A stretch of 64,000 nt of DNA from Rhodobacter sp. TJ_12 (GTDB taxonomy: Bacteria; Pseudomonadota; Alphaproteobacteria; Rhodobacterales; Rhodobacteraceae). This document shows positions 48,271 to 57,017 of this stretch, piece by piece. The translations under genes and the position numbers were made by a program. The DNA lies in contig NZ_NRRD01000001.1 in NCBI RefSeq assembly GCF_020023995.1, forward strand, positions 124,001 through 188,000, written 5' to 3'. The notes under the pieces are model-generated. The model ran no database searches and was not told the DNA's origin. It worked only from the letters and a program-made list of their open reading frames with translations. The stretch's first letter is position 1, and the number at the start of each line of letters is the position of its first letter.

Positions 48271-49335
48271 TCAGCGATGCAGCCCTGCATCGGCAGGCGA
48301 GATGGGCTTGGGCCAATTGCGGGTGATCGACCGCAATGTGTCCGGCACGGGCGCCAGAAGGCCGCGTGCCGTCAGATTTTGTCCGGCGTGGAGCGCAGGG
48401 CCAGCTTCAAACGCATGAAACAGGTTTTCCGCGTCGTGACCATCTAGGCCATCGGTCATCCAAAGGAAGATCGCTGCATAGCCGCGCGTGGCCGCATCAT
48501 GCAGCCGGGCGGCCAGACGGGTTTGCGTTTCGTGCCACCCCGCGCGCCCGGCGGGCGGAGGGGTCCTTGAAAAGATGCCGCCCAATTCGCCCAAGATCAC
48601 CGGTCCGTTATCCCAAAGCGCGGCCGCATCGGGCAGGGCTTTGTCAGGGCTGTGAAAATGCGCGTCCAGCGCTTCCAGTGCAAGCGGCGCATAGCGCCCA
48701 GCAGGCAGGCAGTGTTCGGCGCAAAAACCAGATCCGATAGACAGCGCGCAATCGGGCAGCGCGGCGCGGATCAGACCTGTCAAACGCCGCAAGGCAGGCA
48801 CCATTTCGGGCCAATCATAGCCCAGCCCGGTGCCATTGCCCAAGGGGCCCGCCAGCATCGCCTCTGGCTCGTTGCACAGATCAATCCCCCAGGTGATCGG
48901 GGCCATTTCCGGCAAAAGCGGGGCCAGCACGTTTTGAAAGAAGGCCTCTGCCGCCGCTTCGCGGGTCAAGATCGCCCGGGTCACCATATCGGGGCGGCGG
49001 CGGGGCGCATTGGCATCAAGCAGCACCCAATAGGCGCGTAGCCCCGCACGTTGTAAAAGCCCGATCAGTTGCCGCAGATTGCGCTGAAATTCCGCATCAC
49101 AGCGCAGCGCGCGGCCTGCGCCATCGGTCACGATCCCCTCGGCATCTTCAAACAGCCATAGACGCACCACGCGGACCCCATGCGCGACCAGCGCAGCGAA
49201 CAGCCGTTCCACTTCGTCAGGGCGGAAAGTGCTTGGCCAGTCCGGGCAGCTTTCGTTGTGGCCAAGGTCATGGCCATAGCCACCTAAAAACCATGGCAAG
49301 TTGACCCCCAGAACTGGCGGCGGGCGCGGGCTCAT
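48271..49335 (-). CDS. glycoside hydrolase, GH-A clan (GH5-like)
   Basis: A 354-residue protein with a TIM-barrel pattern: acid/base Glu156 in LCNEPE and nucleophile Glu250 in VILGELGG; VNLPWFLGG near the start and IFLWMTDG near the end. No signal peptide is seen, so it is probably cytoplasmic, unusual for a polysaccharide-degrading enzyme. It overlaps the upstream glycosyltransferase gene by 4 bases and may trim or transfer sugars during synthesis. Confidence 0.8.
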   Translation of the reverse strand: MSPRPPPVLGVNLPWFLGGYGHDLGHNESCPDWPSTFRPDEVERLFAALVAHGVRVVRLWLFEDAEGIVTDGAGRALRCDAEFQRNLRQLIGLLQRAGLRAYWVLLDANAPRRRPDMVTRAILTREAAAEAFFQNVLAPLLPEMAPITWGIDLCNEPEAMLAGPLGNGTGLGYDWPEMVPALRRLTGLIRAALPDCALSIGSGFCAEHCLPAGRYAPLALEALDAHFHSPDKALPDAAALWDNGPVILGELGGIFSRTPPPAGRAGWHETQTRLAARLHDAATRGYAAIFLWMTDGLDGHDAENLFHAFEAGPALHAGQNLTARGLLAPVPDTLRSITRNWPKPISPADAGLHR

Positions 49336-50288
49336 ACCGGGGCCCCCAGCAGGGCCTGCCAATCACGCACCCAGCGGTCTTCGTGGTGGTTGGCCAAGGC
49401 AAGCTTGCGGCTGGCCGCGCCGAACCGCGCAGCCAGATCGTGATCGGCCAGTAACATTTGGCAATGGGCGCGCAATTCGGCGGCGGTATGCCCGATCAAC
49501 CCGTTTTCGCCATGGATCACATAGCGTTCGATCCCGGGCAGCGGCGGGCTGACGATTGGCATCCCGGTCATCATCGCCTCGATCAGGGTGATCGTATATT
49601 CGCGCTCCCCGTCATGCAGATAGACCCGCGCGTTGCGGAAAGCGCTGCGCAGCCCGTCATAATCCACGGGCTCTTGGGCGCGGTCGAGATGGTCGATATG
49701 GCGATGCGGCAGCCCGGCGGTGGCCTCGGTGCAAAGCGCATGGTTCCAGCCGCGCGCGTGCCAGCTATGGATCACCGTCAGAATCGTTTCTTCGGCCCCG
49801 GTCCAGCCGGCATATTCGGTCGGACTTAGCCCCAGTTCGATCTCGGGCAAATCGACGCCGAAGCGATCGCGCACCCAAGCGGTGGTGCGCGGGTAATAAG
49901 AGGCGACGGAAAAATCCGCCCGCGACAGGACCTCGTCCCATTCGGCTTCTGAGAGTTCGTCCTCCTTGGCGGCAAAGAACAGCTTCGGCAGGCTGTGATC
50001 TTCACGAAACAGCTTGAACTGCCATGGGAAATGCAGCCAAGCGCGGTTCCACGCCCGGGCCTTGGGGGCAATGGCCGCGAGCGCCGCACGATAGCCCCCC
50101 GCATCAAGCTTTAGCTGGCCGTCGTCATAGTGGTCAAAAAGGTTCGTCACATTGGGCGGGCGCGGGCGCCAATAGCGGAATTGATCCCAGTGACCCAGCA
50201 GGCTGACATCCAGCCCGCAACGGCAGAAATGGTATTGGATGCCCGGATGCATCGGCACGACAAGGACATTGGCCTTGTCGCCGGGCAT
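49332..50288 (-). CDS. GT-B-type glycosyltransferase (first gene of glycan cluster)
   Basis: About 318 residues with a GT4-like C-terminal domain: YTITLIEAMMTGMPIVSPPLPGIERYVIHGENGLI, the E-x7-E type donor site. The N-terminal domain has VVPMHPGIQYHFCRCG. Start is uncertain: ATG 50288 is used, but an ATG at 50360 would overlap the divergent sulfotransferase gene head to head. It overlaps the glycoside hydrolase gene by 4 bases (ATGA). Confidence 0.8.
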   Translation of the reverse strand: MPGDKANVLVVPMHPGIQYHFCRCGLDVSLLGHWDQFRYWRPRPPNVTNLFDHYDDGQLKLDAGGYRAALAAIAPKARAWNRAWLHFPWQFKLFREDHSLPKLFFAAKEDELSEAEWDEVLSRADFSVASYYPRTTAWVRDRFGVDLPEIELGLSPTEYAGWTGAEETILTVIHSWHARGWNHALCTEATAGLPHRHIDHLDRAQEPVDYDGLRSAFRNARVYLHDGEREYTITLIEAMMTGMPIVSPPLPGIERYVIHGENGLIGHTAAELRAHCQMLLADHDLAARFGAASRKLALANHHEDRWVRDWQALLGAPV

Positions 50289-50358
50289 CGGCGTGCTGGC
50301 GGCAAAATCGCTGTGCAAATCGCTTTTCTCACCTATTGCGATGGGCCATGATCGCCTC

Positions 50359-51159
50359 ATGCAAAGCTTGAAATTTTTTCTGGGCCATCACAAGGGTGGA
50401 ACGCGGTTCGTTGGCAATGTGCTGGAGCGCTTTTTGGCGCCCGAGGGGCGGGCGGTTGTGCCGCTGAGCAACCCGAAATGGTTCGACTTTGACCCAGCCG
50501 GTGCGGTGGCGCGCGCTGGCCCGGGGGCGGTGGGTAACTATATGAATGCCGATTACGCGCTGCTGCCCCAAGAGGCGGAGTTTCGCGCCTTTCACATTTT
50601 GCGCTGCCCGCGCGATACTGCGGTTTCGGCTTATTATTCGCATTTGCATTCGCATGGCACGGATTACTGGCCGGAACTGGTGGCGCATCGCGCCCGCTTG
50701 GCGGCATTGGATGCGGGCGCGGGGCTTTTATGTGATCTGGATTTTACCGATGCGCTGCCGACCGATGGCTATGACATTGGAGTGTTTCGGGCGATGGCGG
50801 CGTGGCGTTTTTACGATCCGCGGATTTTGGAATTGCGGTTCGAGGATTTGATTGCTGACCCGGGGCCGGTGCTGCGGCGCGCCTTTGCGTTCATCGGCCT
50901 TTTGGACCCCGAAGATGCTGCGGCTTGCGCGCGGCTAGAGGCCGCCGTCGCAGAATTCGGTTTTGCGCGCATGTCGGGCGGGCGCCAGCCCGGACAACGT
51001 GATGACCGGGCGCATTATCGCAATGGGCGCGCGGGCGCTTGGCGCGACGCGTTCGAGGCGCGCCATCATGCGTGGTTCGCAGAACACCATCCGGATTTGA
51101 TCGCGCGGATCGCGCAACAAAGCCCCGTCTGCGGCGCCGTGCCGCAGGTTGCCGGCTAA
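50359..51159 (+). CDS. sulfotransferase family protein
   Basis: A 266-residue protein with a P-loop-like PAPS 5'-site GHHKGGTRFVGNVLE at residues 9-23, the 3'-phosphate site LRCPRDTAVSAYYSHL, and ELRFEDLIADPG. It would transfer sulfate from PAPS to a sugar or other hydroxyl group. The gene is divergent from the glycosyltransferase cluster and probably part of the same locus. An alternative ATG is at 50341. Confidence 0.82.
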   Translation: MQSLKFFLGHHKGGTRFVGNVLERFLAPEGRAVVPLSNPKWFDFDPAGAVARAGPGAVGNYMNADYALLPQEAEFRAFHILRCPRDTAVSAYYSHLHSHGTDYWPELVAHRARLAALDAGAGLLCDLDFTDALPTDGYDIGVFRAMAAWRFYDPRILELRFEDLIADPGPVLRRAFAFIGLLDPEDAAACARLEAAVAEFGFARMSGGRQPGQRDDRAHYRNGRAGAWRDAFEARHHAWFAEHHPDLIARIAQQSPVCGAVPQVAG

Positions 51160-51248
51160 CCCGTTGCCCCGTCAAAAAGAGCAACTCGGAAAAATATATC
51201 GATGAGATAGAGATTTTTCCGAACGGTGTGGATTGCCCTCACGAGGAC

Positions 51249-51279
51249 TTGACTCGCGAATTTGTTATCGATAACAAAT
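51249..51279 (+). promoter_or_regulatory. promoter with LacI-type operator for the TRAP operon
   Basis: The perfect palindrome atttgttatcgataacaaat (51260-51279) lies in a promoter-like setting: TTGACT at 51249-51254, a 17-base spacer, and TAACAA at 51272-51277. A bound repressor would cover the spacer and -10 box. The core matches the site at 57818. Confidence 0.78.
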
Positions 51280-51339
51280 CTAGTCAAAGGCACATAGGGT
51301 GCCCGTTCAGCGCAACGTGACTTCGAGGAGGAGGAAGCG

Positions 51340-51828
51340 ATGCTGCGTATCGCTCAGTGGTTCTGGTCCATCATCGACGGTTTGATGGCGCTACTCCTTT
51401 CAGCCATGATCGTGCTGGTTTTCATCAATGTGGTGCTGCGCTACGGATTCAATTCCGGCATCCGGCAATCGGTTGAACTGGCGCGGCTGTGGTTTGTGTG
51501 GGTCGTGATGCTGGGCGCGGCGGTCACGCTGCGCCGGGGCGAGCATCTGGCGGTCACCGAGGTGACCGAGAAGCTGGTGCACAAGCTTGTGCCGCATCTG
51601 CGCCGCTTGTGCTGGATCGTGGTGATCGTGGCGGTCGGCATGCTGTTTGTCGGCGCCTTCAATCAGATGATGGCGAACTGGAGCAATATTTCCCAGCTGA
51701 CGGGTCTGCCCTCTGCGCTGTTCTATCTGGCGGGTGTGGTTTCGGCCGTGCTGATGGGGGCCATTGCGGTGGTGCGCCTGTTCGACCCGATGGGGATCGA
51801 TGCCCTGCTTTCCGAGGATGAGAAATGA
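51340..51828 (+). CDS. dctQ: TRAP transporter small membrane subunit
   Basis: A 162-residue DctQ-type protein with four predicted membrane helices and the family motif near RYGFNSGIRQSVELARLWFVWVVMLGAA. It partners with DctM; the start has a strong GGAGGAGG site. It overlaps dctM by 4 bases. Gene context points to a sugar acid (gluconate/idonate-like) as substrate. Confidence 0.92.
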   Translation: MLRIAQWFWSIIDGLMALLLSAMIVLVFINVVLRYGFNSGIRQSVELARLWFVWVVMLGAAVTLRRGEHLAVTEVTEKLVHKLVPHLRRLCWIVVIVAVGMLFVGAFNQMMANWSNISQLTGLPSALFYLAGVVSAVLMGAIAVVRLFDPMGIDALLSEDEK

Positions 51829-53105
51829 CTTTCGCGCTGTTCATTGGCGTCCTATTCGCGTCGATCCTGCTCGGCCTGCCGGTCGCCTTTGCCCTGCTTT
51901 TGGCGTCGATGGTGCTCATGTTCCACCTCGACACGTTCAGCCCGGATATTCTGGCGCAAGGGCTGATCAACGGCGTTGACAGCTTCCCGCTTTTGGCGAT
52001 CCCGTTCTTCTTGGTCGCGGGCGAGGTCATGTCGCGCGGCGGTCTGTCCGAACGGATCGTGCGGCTGGCGATGACCATGGTCGGGCACCGTCGCGGCGGG
52101 CTGGGCTATGTTGCGATCATGACCTCGATCGTGCTGGCGGGCCTGTCGGGCTCTGCGGTGGCCGATGCGGCTGCGCTGGTGTCGATCCTTTATCCGATGA
52201 TGCGCAAGGCGGGCTATCCGGCCGGGCGCAGCCTTGGCCTTCTGGCCTCTGGCGGGATCATCGCGCCGATCATCCCGCCTTCGCTGCCGCTGATCTTGGT
52301 CGGTGTCGCGGGCAATATCTCGATTGCTAAGCTGTTCATGGCCGGGATCGTGCCGGGGCTGATGCTGGGGCTGACGCTGATGACGGTCTGGTCCTTCGTG
52401 ATGCGCAAGGAAGACATTGAAACCCTGCCCAAGGCCAGTGGCGCCGAGCGCCGCGCCGCCTTCAAGGAAGGGATCTGGGCGTTGATGCTGCCTGTGATCA
52501 TTATTGGTGGGATCCGCTCGGGTGCCTTCACCCCGACCGAGGCGGCAGTGGTCGCGGCGGTTTACGCGATCACCGTTTCGACGCTGGTCTATCGCTCGGT
52601 CAACCTCAAGATGCTGTTCGACGTGCTGGTGGCCGCCGGACGCGCCACGGCCATGGTGATGTTCCTTGTCGGCGCGGCGATGGTGGCAGCTTGGCTGATC
52701 ACCGTGGCGCAACTGCCGCAACAACTGGCTGCGATGCTTGATCCGCTGATCGATAGCCCGCGCCTGCTGATGTTGGTGATCATGCTGATCGTGCTGGCCG
52801 TTGGCATGGTGATGGACCTGTCGCCCACCGTGCTGATCTTGGTGCCGCTGTTCATGCCGGTGGTAAAAATGGCGGGCATCGATCCGGTCTATTTCGGGCT
52901 GATGTTCATCCTCAACTGTTCCATCGGCTTGCTGACGCCCCCTGTTGGCACCGTTCTCAACGTTATCTGCGGCGTCGGCAAAGTCCCGATGAGCGCCGCC
53001 GTGCGCGGGGTCGCGCCGTTCCTAACTGCCTATGCGGCGCTGATGGGGCTGCTCATCATCTTCCCGCAACTCATCACCGTGCCCGCCAAAATCTTCGGCG
53101 GCTGA
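51825..53105 (+). CDS. dctM: TRAP transporter large membrane subunit
   Basis: A 426-residue permease with about 12 membrane helices and typical stretches FPLLAIPFFLVAGEVMSRGG, VLAGLSGSAVADAAAL, GIIAPIIPPSLPLILVG and LLTPPVGTVLNVI. It uses a sodium gradient with DctP delivering substrate. The ATG overlaps the dctQ stop. Confidence 0.95.
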   Translation: MTFALFIGVLFASILLGLPVAFALLLASMVLMFHLDTFSPDILAQGLINGVDSFPLLAIPFFLVAGEVMSRGGLSERIVRLAMTMVGHRRGGLGYVAIMTSIVLAGLSGSAVADAAALVSILYPMMRKAGYPAGRSLGLLASGGIIAPIIPPSLPLILVGVAGNISIAKLFMAGIVPGLMLGLTLMTVWSFVMRKEDIETLPKASGAERRAAFKEGIWALMLPVIIIGGIRSGAFTPTEAAVVAAVYAITVSTLVYRSVNLKMLFDVLVAAGRATAMVMFLVGAAMVAAWLITVAQLPQQLAAMLDPLIDSPRLLMLVIMLIVLAVGMVMDLSPTVLILVPLFMPVVKMAGIDPVYFGLMFILNCSIGLLTPPVGTVLNVICGVGKVPMSAAVRGVAPFLTAYAALMGLLIIFPQLITVPAKIFGG

Positions 53106-53127
53106 CCATCCCAAGGAGGAGCCAGAC

Positions 53128-54102
53128 ATGCAATTCTTCAAAGCCCTCGGCCTTGCTTCGGCCATGGCCCTTGCGGCCTTCGGCGCGCAGGCCGACACCA
53201 ACCTGAAACTGGCCCATGCCGCGCCGGAAACCGATCTGCAGCAAAACCTGTCGCTGTTCTTCAAAGAACAGGTCGAAGCGCGCACCGGTGGCTCGGTCAC
53301 GGTGACGATCTTCCCGCAAGGCCAGTTGGGCAACGATGCTGCGATGATCGACGGCGCGCGGTCGGGCATCATCGATATCGCCATGTCGGGGCTGAACAAT
53401 TTCACCGGTCTGGTGCCGGAAGCGGGCGCGTTCGAGCTGCCCTTCATGTTCCCCAGCCGTGCGCTTGCCTATAAGGTGCTGGATGGCGAAGTGGGCCAAG
53501 GTGTGTCCGATCAGTTCAGCCAGTTCGGCCTGCATGTTCTGGGCTACCCGGAAAACGGCTACCGCAACATGACCAACAACCGCGGCCCGATCCGCACGCC
53601 GGACGATGTGGCCGGTCTGAATATGCGCGTGAACAACTCCAAAGCGCTGAATGACATGTTCCTTGCGCTCGGCGCGAACCCGACGCAATTGCCGGTGGCC
53701 GAGCTTTACACCGCGCTGGAAACCGGCGTTGTGGATGCGCAAGATCACCCGATCGGCATCGTGCTGTCGTTCAAGTTCAACGAAGTGCAGAAATATCTGT
53801 CGCTCACCCAGCATGCCTACTCGGCGCTGGCGCTTGTGATGAACGAAAACAAGTTCAACAGCCTGACCGCCGAAGAGCAGAAAGTCGTGACCGATGTCGC
53901 TGCCGAGGCGATTGCGATGCAACGTGATCTGGCGCAGGAAAAAGAAGCCGAGATGATCGCCGAGCTTGAAGCCGAAGGCATGGAAGTGAACAGCGATGTC
54001 GATGCGGCGGCTTTCCAAGCGGTGGTGAAGCCGGTTTGGGATACCTTCATCGCCAACAACGGCGACGCCGTGGTCAACGCGATTGCCGCGACGCAAGAAT
54101 AA
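53128..54102 (+). CDS. dctP: TRAP transporter substrate-binding protein
   Basis: A 324-residue periplasmic protein: signal peptide MQFFKALGLASAMALAAFGAQA, then a DctP-type solute-binding fold with LKLAHAAPETD, GGSVTVTIFPQGQLGN and GLNMRVNNSKALNDMF. The arginine in LNMRV is the expected carboxylate-binding residue. AAGGAGG precedes the ATG. Last gene of the operon; a terminator follows. Confidence 0.94.
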   Translation: MQFFKALGLASAMALAAFGAQADTNLKLAHAAPETDLQQNLSLFFKEQVEARTGGSVTVTIFPQGQLGNDAAMIDGARSGIIDIAMSGLNNFTGLVPEAGAFELPFMFPSRALAYKVLDGEVGQGVSDQFSQFGLHVLGYPENGYRNMTNNRGPIRTPDDVAGLNMRVNNSKALNDMFLALGANPTQLPVAELYTALETGVVDAQDHPIGIVLSFKFNEVQKYLSLTQHAYSALALVMNENKFNSLTAEEQKVVTDVAAEAIAMQRDLAQEKEAEMIAELEAEGMEVNSDVDAAAFQAVVKPVWDTFIANNGDAVVNAIAATQE

Positions 54103-54122
54103 GCCCAGCAACCGGGGCAAAC

Positions 54123-54149
54123 AAAAGGGGCGGGAAACCGCCCCTTTTT
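54123..54149. terminator. terminator after dctP
   Basis: An 11-bp perfect stem (aaaaggggcgg / ccgcccctttt) with a gaaa tetraloop is followed by T. It is symmetric and could also end the convergent LacI-family gene. Confidence 0.93.
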
Positions 54150-54194
54150 CATATTTAGCGATTGGGGCCCGTTCGCCGGGGGGCGGCGGGTGGG

Positions 54195-55211
54195 CTATTG
54201 GCTTGATTGTCGGATCAGCAATTCCGGGGTGATTTCCAACGTGGTCGGGGCAGTGCAGATGCCATCCAGCACCTCAAGGATCAGCTTGGCGCTCCGCGCG
54301 CCGATATCATGCGGAAACGGGTTGATCGTGCTGAGAGAGGGCACGGAAATCTCTGAAATCTCGTAATCGCCAAAGCCGGTGATCCAAAGATCCTTGGGCA
54401 CATCGACGCGGCGGCGCTGGCATTCGGTCAAGGCGCCAAAGGCCGACAAGTCCGACACACAGATAACCGCCTGTGTATCGGGAAAGGTTTCCAGAAGGCG
54501 GGCCATGGCTTCGGCGCCTTCGCGCATCGAAATCGGCGGCGTGCCCGCTGCGATCAACCGCGTGGGCGCAAGTCCGTGGCGTTGCATGGCGGCGATAAAT
54601 CCGGCCCGGCGCGATGCGCCCCGCGTATCGGTGTTGTTTTCGCCGCCGATGAAGGCGATCCGGCTCAGCCCCTCGGTCACCAGATGGTCGACCATGCTTT
54701 CGACCGCGCGGGCGTTGGAAAAGCCCACCACATGGCCGATCGGATCTTTGGGCAGATCCCAAGTCTCGATCACTGGGATCGCTGCATTTTGCAACAGCTT
54801 GCGGGCGCGGTCGGTGTGCTTGCCGCCAGTGACCACCATGGCCTCGGGGCGGCGGCGCAGGAACTGCTCGATCAGCCGTTCTTCCTCGGCCATGTCGTAA
54901 TCGGTATAGCCCAGCAGGATTTGCAGGCCCCGCGCCTTCAGCCCCTCGGCCAAGCCGCGCAGGGTTTCGGCAAAGTTGGCATTGTTGATCGAGGGGATCG
55001 TGACCGCGACAAAGTCCGTCTTTTGCGAGCGCAGACTGGCGGCGGTGCTGTCAAAGACATAGCCCAGTTGATCTGCCGCCTTCAGGATCGCTTCGCGGGT
55101 CGTTTCACTGACCGAGCTTTGCGCCTTGAAGGCGCGGCTCACGGTCATTGGCGACACCCCGGCAAGGCGGGCGACATCGGCCATAGTGGGGGCTTTGCGC
55201 GGCGTAATCAT
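54195..55211 (-). CDS. LacI-family regulator (GntR/IdnR-like)
   Basis: The 338-residue repressor has an N-terminal helix-turn-helix (MADVARLAGVSPMTVSRAF) with hinge LRSQKTD, then a periplasmic-binding-protein-like effector domain. It resembles gluconate-type regulators (VIETWDLPKDPIGHVVGFSN). It lies downstream of the catabolic genes on the same strand and convergent to the TRAP operon. It is one of two candidates for binding the TGTTATCGATAACA sites. Confidence 0.9.
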   Translation of the reverse strand: MITPRKAPTMADVARLAGVSPMTVSRAFKAQSSVSETTREAILKAADQLGYVFDSTAASLRSQKTDFVAVTIPSINNANFAETLRGLAEGLKARGLQILLGYTDYDMAEEERLIEQFLRRRPEAMVVTGGKHTDRARKLLQNAAIPVIETWDLPKDPIGHVVGFSNARAVESMVDHLVTEGLSRIAFIGGENNTDTRGASRRAGFIAAMQRHGLAPTRLIAAGTPPISMREGAEAMARLLETFPDTQAVICVSDLSAFGALTECQRRRVDVPKDLWITGFGDYEISEISVPSLSTINPFPHDIGARSAKLILEVLDGICTAPTTLEITPELLIRQSSQ

Positions 55212-55263
55212 GGTGATGTGCTAACGCTGGGCGCGCGCGAAATCCAGTCCTCGCCGCGCAAGG

Positions 55264-55294
55264 GCCTGCCGCTGCAAAAAAAGCCGCGGCAGGC
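55264..55294 (-). terminator. hairpin with poly-T loop at end of catabolic operon
   Basis: A perfect 9-bp stem (gcctgccgc / gcggcaggc) encloses a 13-nt loop with seven T on the minus strand. It lies between the 111-residue gene and the LacI gene. Because the T run is in the loop and not after the stem, normal intrinsic termination is doubtful. Confidence 0.5.
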
Positions 55295-55303
55295 GAACGG
55301 GGC

Positions 55304-55639
55304 TCAGGCGATCACCGTGTCATGCGCGGTGGTGATGTGGTGGTGGATTCGGCCATCGAAATAGCGCGCCAGAACCGACTCGGTCGCCTCTTTACTTTCG
55401 GCACGCACCGCGCTGGCCAGCGCGATATCCACCGCCTCAAGGCTAGGATAGCTGATCGCAAGGATCAGCGGGAACGAAGGGGCACCGTCATCGCGGCTTT
55501 CCTCGAAGCAAATCCGCACGGCCAGCGCATCGGGAAATGCGCGCCATTTCGGCAGCACCTCGGTCAGGATGGCTTCGCGGAAGGCCTCGGTCTGGCCTTC
55601 CTTGATCGTGCCTTCGAACAGCGCATAGCGGGTGATCAT
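55304..55639 (-). CDS. small protein, possibly dimeric alpha/beta-barrel type
   Basis: A 111-residue cytoplasmic protein starting MITRYALFEGTIKEG and containing AISYPSLEAVDIALASAVRAESKEATESVL. The pattern of a short strand, helix and strand suggests a dimeric ferredoxin-like barrel (EthD/Dabb type), but I do not recognise the family with confidence. Its start overlaps the stop of the dehydrogenase gene by 4 bases, so it belongs to the sugar-acid operon. Function unknown. Confidence 0.75.
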   Translation of the reverse strand: MITRYALFEGTIKEGQTEAFREAILTEVLPKWRAFPDALAVRICFEESRDDGAPSFPLILAISYPSLEAVDIALASAVRAESKEATESVLARYFDGRIHHHITTAHDTVIA

Positions 55640-56523
55640 TCGAACAACTCCTTTCGAGGTCCTTTGAAGTATTCCATTAGCGCGGCCTGATCCTCGCCGC
55701 CCAACCCCGCGGCAGTCAGCATCCGGTGCACCTCGGCGCAAACGGCGGTGAGCGGCATGGCCGTATGGGTCAGCCGCGCCAAATCCTGCGCGCCATTCAG
55801 GTCTTTGACCATGTTGTCGATACGCCCGGTGCGGCGATAATCGCGCGTTGCAAAGCGCGGCATGTATTCTTGCAAGATCGCGCTGTCGGCCCGCCCACCG
55901 CGTAGCGCTTGCGGGATTTTTTCCGCATCCACGCCCGCCGCCTCGGCCAAGGCGGTCGCCTCGGCCACGGCAAGGAAATTGAGCCCGCACAGGACCTGAT
56001 TGATCAGTTTGGTGGTTTGTCCCGCGCCGGGCCCCCCCATGCGGGTCTGGTTCGATGCAACCTTGGCCAACACCTTTTGCGCATCGGTCACGTCGGCCTC
56101 GGCCCCGCCCTGCATCAGGGTCAGCTCGCCGATGGCGGCCTTGGGGATGCCGCCCGACAGCGGGCTATCGACCCAGCGCAGGCCGCGCTCTGCAGCATCG
56201 GCGGCAAGGACTTTGGTAGATTCCGGGTCAATCGACGACATGTCGATGATCAGCGTGCCGGGGGCGGCCCCCTCGGCCACGCCGCCCGGCCCAAAGGCGG
56301 CAGCGCGCACGATTTTCGCGGAATTGAGCGACAAGATCACCGCGCTGGCCCCGCTGGCGGCTTCGGCGGCTGAGCTTGCGGCGCTTGCGCCCTGCGCAAC
56401 CAGCGCGGCGACTTTTTCCGCGTCGAGGTCAAAGACGCGCAACGCGGTGCCGGTGGTAGCAAGGCGCGCGCCGATGGCGCCACCCATGGCGCCTGCACCG
56501 ATCAGGGCAACGGTCTGGGTCAT
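55636..56523 (-). CDS. beta-hydroxyacid dehydrogenase (GarR/HIBADH family)
   Basis: A 295-residue NAD(P)-dependent enzyme: Rossmann motif LIGAGAMGGAIGARL, the substrate-binding DSPLSGGIPKA, and the catalytic lysine in GQTTKLINQVLCG. The family includes tartronate semialdehyde reductase and 3-hydroxyisobutyrate dehydrogenase. The substrate is probably a sugar-acid derivative, inferred from the operon. 4-base overlaps on both sides. Confidence 0.88.
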   Translation of the reverse strand: MTQTVALIGAGAMGGAIGARLATTGTALRVFDLDAEKVAALVAQGASAASSAAEAASGASAVILSLNSAKIVRAAAFGPGGVAEGAAPGTLIIDMSSIDPESTKVLAADAAERGLRWVDSPLSGGIPKAAIGELTLMQGGAEADVTDAQKVLAKVASNQTRMGGPGAGQTTKLINQVLCGLNFLAVAEATALAEAAGVDAEKIPQALRGGRADSAILQEYMPRFATRDYRRTGRIDNMVKDLNGAQDLARLTHTAMPLTAVCAEVHRMLTAAGLGGEDQAALMEYFKGPRKELFE

Positions 56524-57017
56524 GTCTTGGCTCCTTGAATCTGGGGAAGGACGGCGGCGACGATCCGTTCTAGCGGCTGGTCGATGTCGACCGTCACCGC
56601 CTCGTCCGGGCCGGGGGCCTCTAGTGTGGCGAACTGGCTGTCGAGCAGCGACAGCGGCATGTAATGGCCGGCGCGTTCGGCCATGCGCGCGGCAATCAGA
56701 TCGCGGCTGCCCGCCAGATGCACAAAGCACACCGGGCCGCCCGCGCCCGCGCGGATACGGTCGCGATAAACCCGGCGCAGGGCGGAACAGCCGATGATGA
56801 TCGGGGCTTCGGCGTTCAGCGCTTGCGCCACCCGGTCAAGCCACGGCCACCGGTCTTCATCCGTCAGCGCAATGCCCGCACGCATCTTTTCCACATTGGT
56901 GTCGGGGTGCAGGTCATCGCCGTCCCGGTAGGGCACGGCCAGCGCCTTGGCCAGCCCCTCGCCCACGCTGGACTTGCCGCACCCCGACACGCCCATGATG
57001 ATGACCCGCAAGCTCAT
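56520..57017 (-). CDS. gntK: gluconokinase
   Basis: A 165-residue GntK-type kinase: P-loop MGVSGCGKSS (residues 8-17), DGDDLHPDTNVEKMRAGIALTDEDRWPWL, and SALRRVYRDRIR. It phosphorylates gluconate to 6-phosphogluconate. The ATG at 57017 overlaps the idnO stop by 4 bases. Confidence 0.94.
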   Translation of the reverse strand: MSLRVIIMGVSGCGKSSVGEGLAKALAVPYRDGDDLHPDTNVEKMRAGIALTDEDRWPWLDRVAQALNAEAPIIIGCSALRRVYRDRIRAGAGGPVCFVHLAGSRDLIAARMAERAGHYMPLSLLDSQFATLEAPGPDEAVTVDIDQPLERIVAAVLPQIQGAKT

